Source of the DNA: Leptospiraceae bacterium
Lineage (GTDB): Bacteria > Spirochaetota > Leptospiria > Leptospirales > Leptospiraceae
Direction of reading: 5' to 3'
Assembly: GCA_027485405.1 (NCBI GenBank)
Contig: JAIXRB010000028.1
Span: 1 to 5,920, forward strand
DNA length: 5,920 nt
Of the stretch, positions 1 through 5,672 are shown in pieces; within the stretch, counting starts at the first letter, position 1, and each line of letters begins with the position of its first letter. The position numbers and the translations under genes are program-made. Below the pieces are notes generated by a model. It was not told where the DNA came from, ran no database searches, and saw nothing but the letters and a program-made list of their open reading frames with translations.

Positions 1-653
1 AAAACGGCAAACGAACCAATTACGTAGCAAATCACAGGCAAAAACATATGCGAAATCCGATCTGAGATCTTTTCCCAAAAACCTAACTCTTCGTAATAAT
101 CAGAAATCTCATGCCCAAGAGGAAATATGGAAAATACCTCTCCAGAGGCAAGGAAGTACAAAAGTAGCATAGCAAAGGCAAAAACAGGTATGCTATACGT
201 AACGAAAATCACCAAACTAGAAACCAAATCAAAAGCTGATCCATGTTTGACTGCTTTTCGAACACCCAAAGGAATGCAAACTAGATATGTCAAAAAAAAT
301 CCAACCAAACCAAAGGTTAGACTCACTGGCATCTTTTCTAAAATGAGTTCTGAAACCTTACGGGAATGCAATCGCGATTCCCCCAAATCCAAAACAACGA
401 TTTGCTTTAACCAGCCTAAGTAGGCAAGAGGGATCGGTTCGTCGACATGTAGTCTTTTCTTTAGAATCTCAATCTCAGCTTGGGAAACTTGCTTGGTAGA
501 TGCGCCTTGGAGATTGGCTATGCCTTTGATTTTTGCAATCTCTCGGTCAAGAGGTCCACCTGGTGCCAAGTGAGAGATGAGAAACACGACAAAAGTAATT
601 CCCAACAGGGTTGGAAATATCAAAAGAGTTCGCTTGATAAAATAGGCTCTCAT
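1..653 (-). CDS. yejB: Peptide ABC transporter permease, YejB/DppB type (3' part beyond window)
   Basis: Inner-membrane permease subunit of a binding-protein-dependent peptide importer (BPD_transp_1 family). The frame is open from ATG 653-651 to the left edge, giving 217 residues of an expected total of about 340-360. Visible: a first membrane helix at residues 9-29 (IKRTLLIFPTLLGITFVVF), then the A-P-G-G-P motif at 30-34 typical of YejB (DppB relatives also have PGDP/PGGP). A periplasmic stretch with K-R-L-H-V-D-E-P-I-P at 66-75 and D-L-G-E-S at 89-93 follows. Further helices lie near 111-129 and 144-169, with the conserved I-P-L-G-V-R-K-A segment at 127-134. From family knowledge, YejB pairs with YejE, ATPase YejF and binding protein YejA and imports oligopeptides and microcin C-like peptides; those partners would lie beyond the left edge. 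The start is fixed by AAGGG eight bases upstream. Only one base separates it from the preceding stop codon, so it is very probably translated from the same mRNA. YejB rather than generic DppB/OppB is a preference based on overall resemblance. Confidence 0.88.
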   Translation of the reverse strand, partial: MRAYFIKRTLLIFPTLLGITFVVFLISHLAPGGPLDREIAKIKGIANLQGASTKQVSQAEIEILKKRLHVDEPIPLAYLGWLKQIVVLDLGESRLHSRKVSELILEKMPVSLTFGLVGFFLTYLVCIPLGVRKAVKHGSAFDLVSSLVIFVTYSIPVFAFAMLLLYFLASGEVFSIFPLGHEISDYYEELGFWEKISDRISHMFLPVICYVIGSFAV

Positions 654-654
654 A

Positions 655-1692
655 TCAACGACCCTTCAACTCCAAAAATCCCTCGCCAGAAATTGGTTCC
701 CCGTTTTTGATTCCATTGGCTTTGACAACTCCTTCCCAATACACTTGTCCCGTAGAGCTACGTCCATCAAATTCCTGTTCCATGAATTCTGGTTTGATAT
801 TTAAAGTTAAATTGGGAATCTTTATTTGCCAAAAAAGAGGATACTCCTTTCCAGAACGAGAGCTTTTCCAAGGTTTTTCTTGGGCAAAGAACTGCACATC
901 CCCTTGCTTTGCAAAATGAAATACCTTACCCTTTTCTTCCCTCCAAGTGGCAAAGGCTTCGGATTCACTTTTAGAATCTATTCGAAATTGAAAGGCAACC
1001 AGATCAGAGCCGTCAGACAAGTGTAAAAAAATCCAATCCCAGCCGCTGTCCTTGGCTCCCAATTGGAAACCAGCATTCCCTGGGTTTCCCTTTTGGCTCA
1101 ACTGAGCACTCCATTCATGATCCATCCAAGAAACACCTGTTACCGTGGACTTAATGCCCAAAGTATCAGAAACTTCACCTTTGGTTTCCAAACGAGGCAA
1201 ACTATAGTAATAGGAGTAGATTTCTGGATTGATTCGACTTTTGGTAGATTTGCCGTTTTCACCATGGATAAGAGGCAATGAAGTGGTTTTTAACTCCAAG
1301 TTCAATTGCACTTTGCTATGCAATGGAATGGCTTGGATTCGAAAATGGTTGGAGGAAATGATCTCTAACGAATATTCGCCGCTCCAAATCTTAGTTTTGT
1401 TGTAGCCTGCCAATCCGCCTTGGTTTCGCAAAAGGGTTTGGTAGCCCGTATGCTTCTTAAGAGTCAAATCAGATAGTGCAAAATGCACAGGAAAGACCTC
1501 CGCATTTTTCCATTTAGCTCGAAAAAAGGATAGCTCATAACCAAACCGTCCACCTGAGCTGGACTCTAAAGTTCCGACAAAGTAACACCATTCTAATCCA
1601 AAGTCTTTGTGAAAGGTGTGGCTTTCAGGAAAAGAGAAAGATAGGAAAAAAAAGGTCGGTAAAAAAAGGCAAATTCTTTTAAGTTTTCTCAT
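655..1692 (-). CDS. Exported AttH/CrtC-type lipocalin-like protein
   Basis: A 345-residue protein of the AttH/CrtC (hydroxyneurosporene synthase-like, double lipocalin) family. An N-terminal signal peptide (basic M-R-K-L-K-R, then a phenylalanine-rich hydrophobic core to about residue 20) has no lipobox cysteine, so a soluble periplasmic protein is likely. Family hallmarks in order: D-F-G-L-E-W-C-Y-F at 30-38, G-R-F-G-Y-E-L-S-F-F at 48-57, H-F-A-L-S-D at 70-75, Y-Y-S-L-P-R at 162-167, S-W-M-D-H-E-W at 188-194, G-W-D-W at 217-220, and a C-terminal Y-W-E-G-V-V with G-F-L-E-L at 318-342. The chosen start at 1692 puts the signal peptide at the N-terminus. An upstream in-frame ATG at 1737 would add 15 residues ahead of it and has no clear ribosome binding site. 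The start overlaps the end of the phosphatase gene by 14 bases. CrtC members hydrate carotenoids; AttH members are exported proteins usually encoded beside ABC transporters. Here the peptide permease neighbour favours an AttH-like envelope role over carotenoid hydration. The usual E-W-W-Y-F is E-W-C-Y-F. The substrate is unknown. Confidence 0.82.
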   Translation of the reverse strand: MRKLKRICLFLPTFFFLSFSFPESHTFHKDFGLEWCYFVGTLESSSGGRFGYELSFFRAKWKNAEVFPVHFALSDLTLKKHTGYQTLLRNQGGLAGYNKTKIWSGEYSLEIISSNHFRIQAIPLHSKVQLNLELKTTSLPLIHGENGKSTKSRINPEIYSYYYSLPRLETKGEVSDTLGIKSTVTGVSWMDHEWSAQLSQKGNPGNAGFQLGAKDSGWDWIFLHLSDGSDLVAFQFRIDSKSESEAFATWREEKGKVFHFAKQGDVQFFAQEKPWKSSRSGKEYPLFWQIKIPNLTLNIKPEFMEQEFDGRSSTGQVYWEGVVKANGIKNGEPISGEGFLELKGR

Positions 1693-3718
1693 CCAACATC
1701 TTTTCCCATTTTTTTTCCAATGGTAAAATGGTTTCATGCGAAGATTGAATTCGTTTCATTTTTTCCAAAATCTCTTTCAATTTTGCTCTTAAACCTAGCT
1801 TTTGATAAACGATTCCTAGGTTGTACAAAATAGAGAGATTATCATCATTTAAGTGGTGGGCTTTTTTCCACTCTGATTCTGCTCTTTCAATATTTCCAAC
1901 TTTAAAGTAGCAAAAGCCAAGCACACTATGAGAAAGATAATGGTTTGTTTTGAATTTGTTATACGATTCTAAAGTGGCAATGGCTTTTTCAAATTCACCA
2001 TTTAGAGCCAATGCTCGACCATAGCTCAGCTGAGTGCCCAGCTCTCGCGGTAAGATGGAATGTGCTTTTGAAAGACTTTCTTTGGCTAAGGCATATTTCT
2101 TTTGGATATAGAATGCCTCTCCTTCTTTTCGAAGTCGATTGAATTCGGGAAGCTCTGGAGACAATTGCCAGCCTAAGATAGTGATATCATCCATTGGGTC
2201 TGTTCCGACTGTGAACTCTCTATGGACTTGCATGATTTTTTCAATTGTTTCTTGGATGGTGAGATGCTTAGCGTTGGCTATGGTTTGCAGAAGTCTCTCT
2301 TCTCCAAATGGCTCTCCCCTGTCGTTTTCTGCTTCCACGATTCCATCTGTGTAAAAAATTAGTTTGTCCCCGGGTTCTAGCTGAACTTGTTTATCAACAT
2401 AAGTGTCCCCTGCATCGGGAAACATACCGAGAAAGGTTCCTTCTCCGTCTAGCGTAGTGACCATTTGAGTTTTGGCAGAATAGTGAATGGGTCTAGGATG
2501 CCCTGCCACACAATAAATAACCTTATAGTCTTCTTGGACGATGGCATAAATGCAGGTAGTATAACACTGCTGTTTTACGAGTTCGAGAAGCTCACGGTTG
2601 ATAAATTTGAATGCCTCGGACGGTTTGCTTTTGCGATGGGTAGTAAAAAGCATTTTAGAAAGAGCTGTGATGAAAGCCGCTGGAACTCCATGGCCACTGA
2701 CATCACAAAGGACAACGCCTAACTGTTCTGAACCAAAAGGGAAATAGTCATAGTAATCACCACTCACCTCTTGCATGGGTTGGTAGTAACTCCAAAATTG
2801 GATTCCTTTCCAATCCGGTATAAAAGCTGGAATCAAACCCTGTTGGATATTCTTTGCTAGTTTTAAGTCCTTAGCAATAGACTTTTGCTTTTTTTCTAAT
2901 TCCGATTTAAAAGATTTTAAAACTTGAACGGCGGCTTCTAAATCTCGATTTTCAATGGCAAGTTGTCTAGATTTATCGACGACATCACTCAAATCAACAA
3001 CCGAGTACTCTTCGCTAGTTGAATCTGACTTTGAAACTACGATTACGCGATGGCGGTTGCTAATGTCATCTTTGTTGAGTTCAGATCTGGAAAGATGTGC
3101 TGGATTGCCGTTCCAAGCAAATGAGAATTGATTGACAGAAGAACCGAACTGAATGTTAGGTCCCAAGTCTTTATGAAGTACATGCAAACCAAACAACTTT
3201 GTGCTAACTAGCTGGATTTCTGCTGTTTCTAACTCAAACAATACGGTAAGTCCTTTCAGCATTCCTTTGAAAAACAATACATCATACCATCTTTCTCTGT
3301 AACCTGGGAAATAATGAAAGATCATTCGAACGCTTTTCTCAGCTATGGGTTCGATATGCAAAAAAACAGTGCGAGTCAATCGGTTGACTAGAATAGGAAG
3401 ACGGGACAATACATCGCTGAGATCAATTCTCGAGTTGTTTAACGGAAGTAAGTCGTAAACATGAGTGATCAAAGTCTCAGTTCCCAGATGGAACAAACTG
3501 CCGGCAATGTCCACATACTGCGAAATATGATTGATAATCTTTGCTTCAAGAGATTCTTCGATCCAAAAGTTTGGATCTGTCATGATTTGCTGATAGGTTG
3601 TCTCGTCTAAGAGCTCTGGGAAGGGATTTCCTAGGCGAACCTCACCAGTTTCCCGCAAATAGATATGCACAAGGCCAGAAATACGCTTGGAAGAAATCTC
3701 TCTTGCTGAAAAAGCCAT
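1679..3718 (-). CDS. RsbU/SpoIIE-type PP2C phosphatase with N-terminal sensor region and C-terminal TPRs
   Basis: A 679-residue cytoplasmic serine/threonine protein phosphatase, probably acting on an anti-sigma-factor antagonist (STAS protein) in a partner-switching pathway. Residues 1-230 form a region I cannot assign; it has the look of a ligand or signal sensor, with no membrane helix. Residues about 250-295 are a coiled-coil linker ending in A-K-N-I-Q-Q-G-L-I-P (288-297), the lead-in typical of RsbU phosphatases. The PPM/SpoIIE domain spans about 298-520, with metal-site motifs G-D-Y-Y-D (320-324), D-V-S-G-H-G (339-344), Y-T-D-G (456-459) and D-D-I-T (510-513), so all the usual acidic ligands are present and activity is expected. 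Residues about 523-655 form three to four TPR units (for example G-E-A-F-Y-I-Q-K-K-Y-A-L-A at 533-545), a protein-docking module. Start: ATG 3718, with an in-frame stop eight codons upstream and no strong Shine-Dalgarno. It is the first gene of the apparent three-gene operon. A weak promoter can be imagined upstream (TTGCCT, 17-base spacer, TATCTT on the minus strand), but I do not call it. The real target cannot be read from the sequence. Confidence 0.93.
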   Translation of the reverse strand: MAFSAREISSKRISGLVHIYLRETGEVRLGNPFPELLDETTYQQIMTDPNFWIEESLEAKIINHISQYVDIAGSLFHLGTETLITHVYDLLPLNNSRIDLSDVLSRLPILVNRLTRTVFLHIEPIAEKSVRMIFHYFPGYRERWYDVLFFKGMLKGLTVLFELETAEIQLVSTKLFGLHVLHKDLGPNIQFGSSVNQFSFAWNGNPAHLSRSELNKDDISNRHRVIVVSKSDSTSEEYSVVDLSDVVDKSRQLAIENRDLEAAVQVLKSFKSELEKKQKSIAKDLKLAKNIQQGLIPAFIPDWKGIQFWSYYQPMQEVSGDYYDYFPFGSEQLGVVLCDVSGHGVPAAFITALSKMLFTTHRKSKPSEAFKFINRELLELVKQQCYTTCIYAIVQEDYKVIYCVAGHPRPIHYSAKTQMVTTLDGEGTFLGMFPDAGDTYVDKQVQLEPGDKLIFYTDGIVEAENDRGEPFGEERLLQTIANAKHLTIQETIEKIMQVHREFTVGTDPMDDITILGWQLSPELPEFNRLRKEGEAFYIQKKYALAKESLSKAHSILPRELGTQLSYGRALALNGEFEKAIATLESYNKFKTNHYLSHSVLGFCYFKVGNIERAESEWKKAHHLNDDNLSILYNLGIVYQKLGLRAKLKEILEKMKRIQSSHETILPLEKKWEKMLDEKT

Positions 3719-3757
3719 ATCGTCGGTAAAAGATAAATTTCATTCGATCCATAGGCA

Positions 3758-3771
3758 ATTGATTTTTCAAT
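3758..3771. repeat. Short inverted repeat in the divergent phosphatase / 161-residue-protein intergenic region
   Basis: ATTGA, four T bases, then TCAAT: a perfect five-base dyad in the 60-base gap between the divergent starts at 3718 and 3779. It lies 7 bases before the plus-strand ATG. It could be a regulator site, but an A+T-rich dyad this short can occur by chance. Confidence 0.3.
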
Positions 3772-3778
3772 AGTCAAT

Positions 3779-4264
3779 ATGTTCCGTTTCTTCGCCTTGC
3801 TCAGTGTCTTTTTAGGAACACTGTACTTCTTAGCAAAACCCCTCGAAGTTGTGAGCCTGGTTTCCGAAAAATCCACGAAACTACGCCCCGATCCTGCGAT
3901 TCGAACATTTTTGAACCGCACCAATCCGAGGTTCAACCAATCGCTCGCTGTCGGAACAAAGGCAATTGTAACATGGAAGGGGAAAGAAAGAGAACTCACT
4001 CTTTTGGCTTGGGAACCCGGCATCCAAGCCAAATGGTCAATTTCTGAGCCAGGAACTGATCGAGTTTGGGAAGAAACGGTATCGGCTACGGAAATCTACC
4101 TAGACCCTGAGACAAAACGCCAATTCTCGGGAACCAAGATCGTTTGGACTGTATCTCAGTATCCAGGTAAGGAAATTCTAAACCGAGTGACTGCTATGCT
4201 CTTTGCGAAACACCAAATGGAAATAGAATCCACCGAGTCTTTGTTGCTATTGCCCGACCTTTGA
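3779..4264 (+). CDS. Membrane-anchored or secreted protein of unknown function, possibly SRPBCC-like
   Basis: A 161-residue protein I do not firmly recognise. It begins with a hydrophobic helix (M-F-R-F-F-A-L-L-S-V-F-L-G-T-L-Y-F-L-A, residues 1-19) that is either an uncleaved anchor or a signal peptide. The remaining 140 residues are a soluble domain rich in alternating beta-type patterns: L-A-V-G-T-K-A-I-V-T-W at 56-66, then L-L-A-W-E-P-G at 74-80, then S-G-T-K-I-V-W-T-V at 116-124, and a C-terminal amphipathic stretch. The central order (V-G-T..V-T-W, W-E-P, G-T-K-I..W) resembles SRPBCC/START-fold (polyketide cyclase-like) proteins, but this is a fold-level guess. No catalytic motif is visible. 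It is the only plus-strand gene among minus-strand neighbours: divergent from the phosphatase with a 60-base gap and tail-to-tail with ispF, overlapping it by 18 bases. There is no clear Shine-Dalgarno, which weakens the exact start. A 133-codon open frame on the opposite strand covers about half of it; I prefer the plus frame because of its signal-like N-terminus and cleaner composition. Confidence 0.6.
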   Translation: MFRFFALLSVFLGTLYFLAKPLEVVSLVSEKSTKLRPDPAIRTFLNRTNPRFNQSLAVGTKAIVTWKGKERELTLLAWEPGIQAKWSISEPGTDRVWEETVSATEIYLDPETKRQFSGTKIVWTVSQYPGKEILNRVTAMLFAKHQMEIESTESLLLLPDL

Positions 4265-4738
4265 AGTCAAAAGCGCTGTAGCCATCACCATTACTCCTTC
4301 CGATCTTCCGAGAGATCCCATTCCTTCCGAGGTGGTTGCTTTGATCGAGACACAGTCTTTTTCTAGACCTAACAGACTAGCGAGCGACTCGACTAGTTTC
4401 TCTCGAATAGGGTTGATCTTAGGATGGTCACCTACATACGTTACATCTACATTCACTGGTTTCCATCCTTTGTCCCCTGCTATCTCTAAACATTTTTTCA
4501 ATATCACTTTGGATGAAATGTTTTTGAGGCTTTGGTCAGTGTCTGGAAAATGCACTCCAATGTCACCCGCTCCTACAGCTCCCAAAAGTGCATCAGAAAC
4601 TGCATGCAATATAACATCTGCATCACTGTGACCTAAAAATGCGAATTCTGAATGGATTTCGACTCCCGCTAAGATCAATGGTCGAAATGGCTCTTGGATT
4701 AGTCGATGAAAATCAATTCCGTTCCCTACTCTAAACAT
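4247..4738 (-). CDS. ispF: 2-C-methyl-D-erythritol 2,4-cyclodiphosphate synthase
   Basis: Full-length 163-residue IspF (family length about 155-165), a cytoplasmic homotrimer. It converts CDP-methylerythritol 2-phosphate to methylerythritol 2,4-cyclodiphosphate with release of CMP, in the non-mevalonate (MEP) route to isoprenoids. Motifs seen: R-V-G-N-G-I-D-F-H-R-L at the N-terminus with metal ligands D9 and H11; L-G-H-S-D-A-D-V-I-L-H at 35-45, where H45 corresponds to the third metal ligand and H37/S38/D39 to the conserved active-site loop; G-D-I-G-V-H-F-P-D-T-D at 58-68; and K-A-T-T-S-E-G at 133-139 with G-R-S-E-G at 144-148, including the threonine, glutamate and arginine that hold the phosphates. 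The start is supported by AAAGG nine bases upstream of ATG 4738. ispD, often adjacent or fused in bacteria, is not next to it in this window, so ispF appears to be transcribed alone. Its 3' end overlaps the convergent plus-strand gene by 18 bases. Confidence 0.97.
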   Translation of the reverse strand: MFRVGNGIDFHRLIQEPFRPLILAGVEIHSEFAFLGHSDADVILHAVSDALLGAVGAGDIGVHFPDTDQSLKNISSKVILKKCLEIAGDKGWKPVNVDVTYVGDHPKINPIREKLVESLASLLGLEKDCVSIKATTSEGMGSLGRSEGVMVMATALLTSKVGQ

Positions 4739-4894
4739 AATGTATTACCTTTGCCTTTAGACTAGCTTGGCAATTTCTTAAATTTCAGAAAACACTTTAG
4801 TTGGATGAGCAGTGACAAAGCAGAAAATACTTCGGAAAAAAATGATTGGCTAATACGAATTTTTTCTTTAATTCTATACTTATAGGAAATTTTC

Positions 4895-5065
4895 ATGAAC
4901 TTGAAACTCATAGAAGACTATTTAAGTGCTGTTTCTTCCAAAATTCCGAATCAAAAAGAAACTATACCACCCATAACGAAAAAGTTAGCTGGAATCCTAA
5001 AAGGGAAAAAAGAAATTGATTATAGAAGGGACATTTCCGAGTTTCTTGAAAAGAATTACAAGTGA
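4895..5065 (+). CDS. Small protein resembling the C-terminal half of a ribbon-helix-helix antitoxin
   Basis: A 56-codon gene with a good ribosome binding site (AGGA at 4884-4887, seven bases before the ATG). The start M-N-L-K-L-I-E-D-Y-L (1-10) followed by I-P-P-I-T-K-K-L-A-G-I-L-K-G (24-37) and a charged end D-Y-R-R-D-I-S-E-F-L-E-K-N-Y-K (42-56) resembles the toxin-binding tail of antitoxins that pair with PIN-domain toxins (DUF6364-like: S-K-L-I-E-x-Y-L, then a short linker, then L-x-G-x-x-K and a Y-L-x-x-K-Y ending). That similarity is from memory of the family's pattern and is not checked. The N-terminal ribbon-helix-helix DNA-binding segment is absent: the frame is closed by TAG at 4883-4885, and none of the three upstream plus-strand frames shows such a segment. 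It may be an antitoxin remnant or an independent small protein. Possible -10 boxes TTTAAT (4867-4872) and TATACT (4875-4880) lie upstream without a well-spaced -35 box. No intact toxin gene follows. Confidence 0.5.
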   Translation: MNLKLIEDYLSAVSSKIPNQKETIPPITKKLAGILKGKKEIDYRRDISEFLEKNYK

Positions 5066-5186
5066 TTCATTACTTTGCGACGCAATCTAAAAAGAGTTAG
5101 GTTAGAGAGTTCGAAAAAAGATATGAAAGCCTAACTAGACTTTCCGTCCACTTATTGGAAACATTGCAGGCGGAAGGAGTAAGAAA

Positions 5187-5477
5187 TCAGGGTCTAAGTT
5201 TCTCTGGATCACCATTGCTTAAGAAACCTCTAGGTGTTCTATCTCTAAAAGTTAAGCAATTAATTAGAATTAAATTTGCATTAGTGATCCGATCTACCGG
5301 TTGCCCTGCTTCATCTCTAAACGGATTACCAGGGGGAAAATTAATAAAAGCAAAATATGTATCTGCACATCGCATTCTTTTTTCTTCGTCCAAATCTTTT
5401 GTCCGCGATTCAAAGGCGCAATTGATAAGAAGAGAAGTGACGAGGCACAGAGATAACAGTTGATTTTCGATTTTCAT
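5187..5477 (-). CDS. Small predicted lipoprotein of unknown function
   Basis: A 96-residue protein with a lipoprotein signal peptide: M-K-I-E-N, a hydrophobic core at residues 7-18, and the lipobox L-I-N-C with Cys20 as the predicted lipidated residue, a form accepted under relaxed spirochaete lipobox rules. The mature part of about 77 residues is hydrophilic and has two further cysteines (C37 and C74) that could form a disulfide in the periplasm. It also has proline/glycine-rich segments F-P-P-G-N-P-F-R (47-54) and D-R-T-P-R-G (79-84). The start at 5477 is chosen because a strong AAGGAG sits nine bases upstream and gives a proper signal peptide. An in-frame ATG at 5561 would put 28 additional residues ahead of the signal peptide and is unlikely. 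I recognise no family. A five-base hairpin directly precedes the Shine-Dalgarno, and the gene is divergent from the regulator at 5673. An open frame on the opposite strand (5155-5463) is its shadow. Confidence 0.75.
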   Translation of the reverse strand: MKIENQLLSLCLVTSLLINCAFESRTKDLDEEKRMRCADTYFAFINFPPGNPFRDEAGQPVDRITNANLILINCLTFRDRTPRGFLSNGDPEKLRP

Positions 5478-5491
5478 ATTAATTTTCTCCT

Positions 5492-5506
5492 TAGGCGTTA
5501 TGCCTA
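5492..5506. promoter_or_regulatory. Dyad TAGGC-N5-GCCTA abutting the lipoprotein Shine-Dalgarno
   Basis: A perfect five-base inverted repeat with a five-base centre lies in the lipoprotein leader, and its inner arm runs directly into the AAGGAG ribosome binding site (minus strand GCCTAAGGAG). It could be an operator or a small RNA hairpin that limits ribosome access. A possible minus-strand -10 box (TAGAAT, plus-strand 5527-5532) lies about 20 bases further upstream, so the dyad would be inside the 5' leader. No function is shown. Confidence 0.4.
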
Positions 5507-5568
5507 TGTCCAAAAACAGACCAAAAATTCTAGTTTCTGAAAAGAAATTTATTCTCAGCAATTGCGAT

Positions 5569-5586
5569 CCAGAACGGAAATTCTGG
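5569..5586. promoter_or_regulatory. Candidate operator, copy 1: CCAGAA-N6-TTCTGG dyad containing a 14-base repeat
   Basis: A perfect six-base inverted repeat around CGGAAA. It contains CAGAACGGAAATTC (5570-5583), which recurs identically at 5601-5614. It lies between the divergent lipoprotein and helix-turn-helix regulator genes, about 87 bases before the regulator start. The repeated core plus dyad symmetry suggests a protein-binding site. The regulator itself is the simplest candidate binder, by inference from position. Confidence 0.5.
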
Positions 5587-5600
5587 TTTTGAACCTCGTT

Positions 5601-5618
5601 CAGAACGGAAATTCCGTT
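5601..5618. promoter_or_regulatory. Candidate operator, copy 2: 14-base repeat within an AACGGAA-A-TTCCGTT dyad
   Basis: The second copy of CAGAACGGAAATTC (5601-5614), 31 bases from the first (about three DNA turns, so the same helix face). Here the dyad is different: AACGGAA and TTCCGTT flank a single A (5604-5618), a perfect seven-base palindrome. A further small dyad, AGAAA-TTT-TTTCT, follows at 5624-5636. No well-spaced -35/-10 pair for the downstream gene could be identified. Confidence 0.5.
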
Positions 5619-5672
5619 ATTTTAGAAATTTTTTCTGTATACGATCGTAGCTAGGTGGGACTAATAGAGTGT

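Noticed and set aside
127..710. Two plus-strand open frames (127-423 and 480-710)
   Set aside because: They lie antisense to the YejB-like frame, which shows clear permease motifs and membrane helices; the plus frames give no recognisable protein.
707..1281. Three plus-strand open frames inside the AttH-like gene
   Set aside because: They are short, have no family resemblance, and lie opposite a well-supported gene.
2139..2722. Two plus-strand open frames inside the phosphatase gene
   Set aside because: They oppose the catalytic PP2C region with all its motifs and are shadows.
3631..4032. Minus-strand 133-codon open frame overlapping the phosphatase start and the 161-residue gene
   Set aside because: Serine/phenylalanine-rich with no family pattern; it overlaps the phosphatase start by about 88 bases, and the plus-strand alternative has a signal-like N-terminus.
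4332..4631. Plus-strand 99-codon open frame within ispF
   Set aside because: Antisense shadow of a firmly identified enzyme gene.
4706..4738. Asparagine in the IspF N-terminal motif (G-N-G rather than G-H-G)
   Set aside because: This position varies in the family; the metal ligands D9 and H11 are intact, so it is not a sign of lost function.
5115..5134. GAAAG...CTTTC inverted repeat as a terminator between the small gene and the lipoprotein gene
   Set aside because: The stem is only five base pairs with a ten-base loop, is not G+C-rich, and has no following T-run on either strand.
5155..5463. Plus-strand 102-codon open frame
   Set aside because: Mostly antisense to the lipoprotein gene, which has a signal peptide and a strong ribosome binding site.
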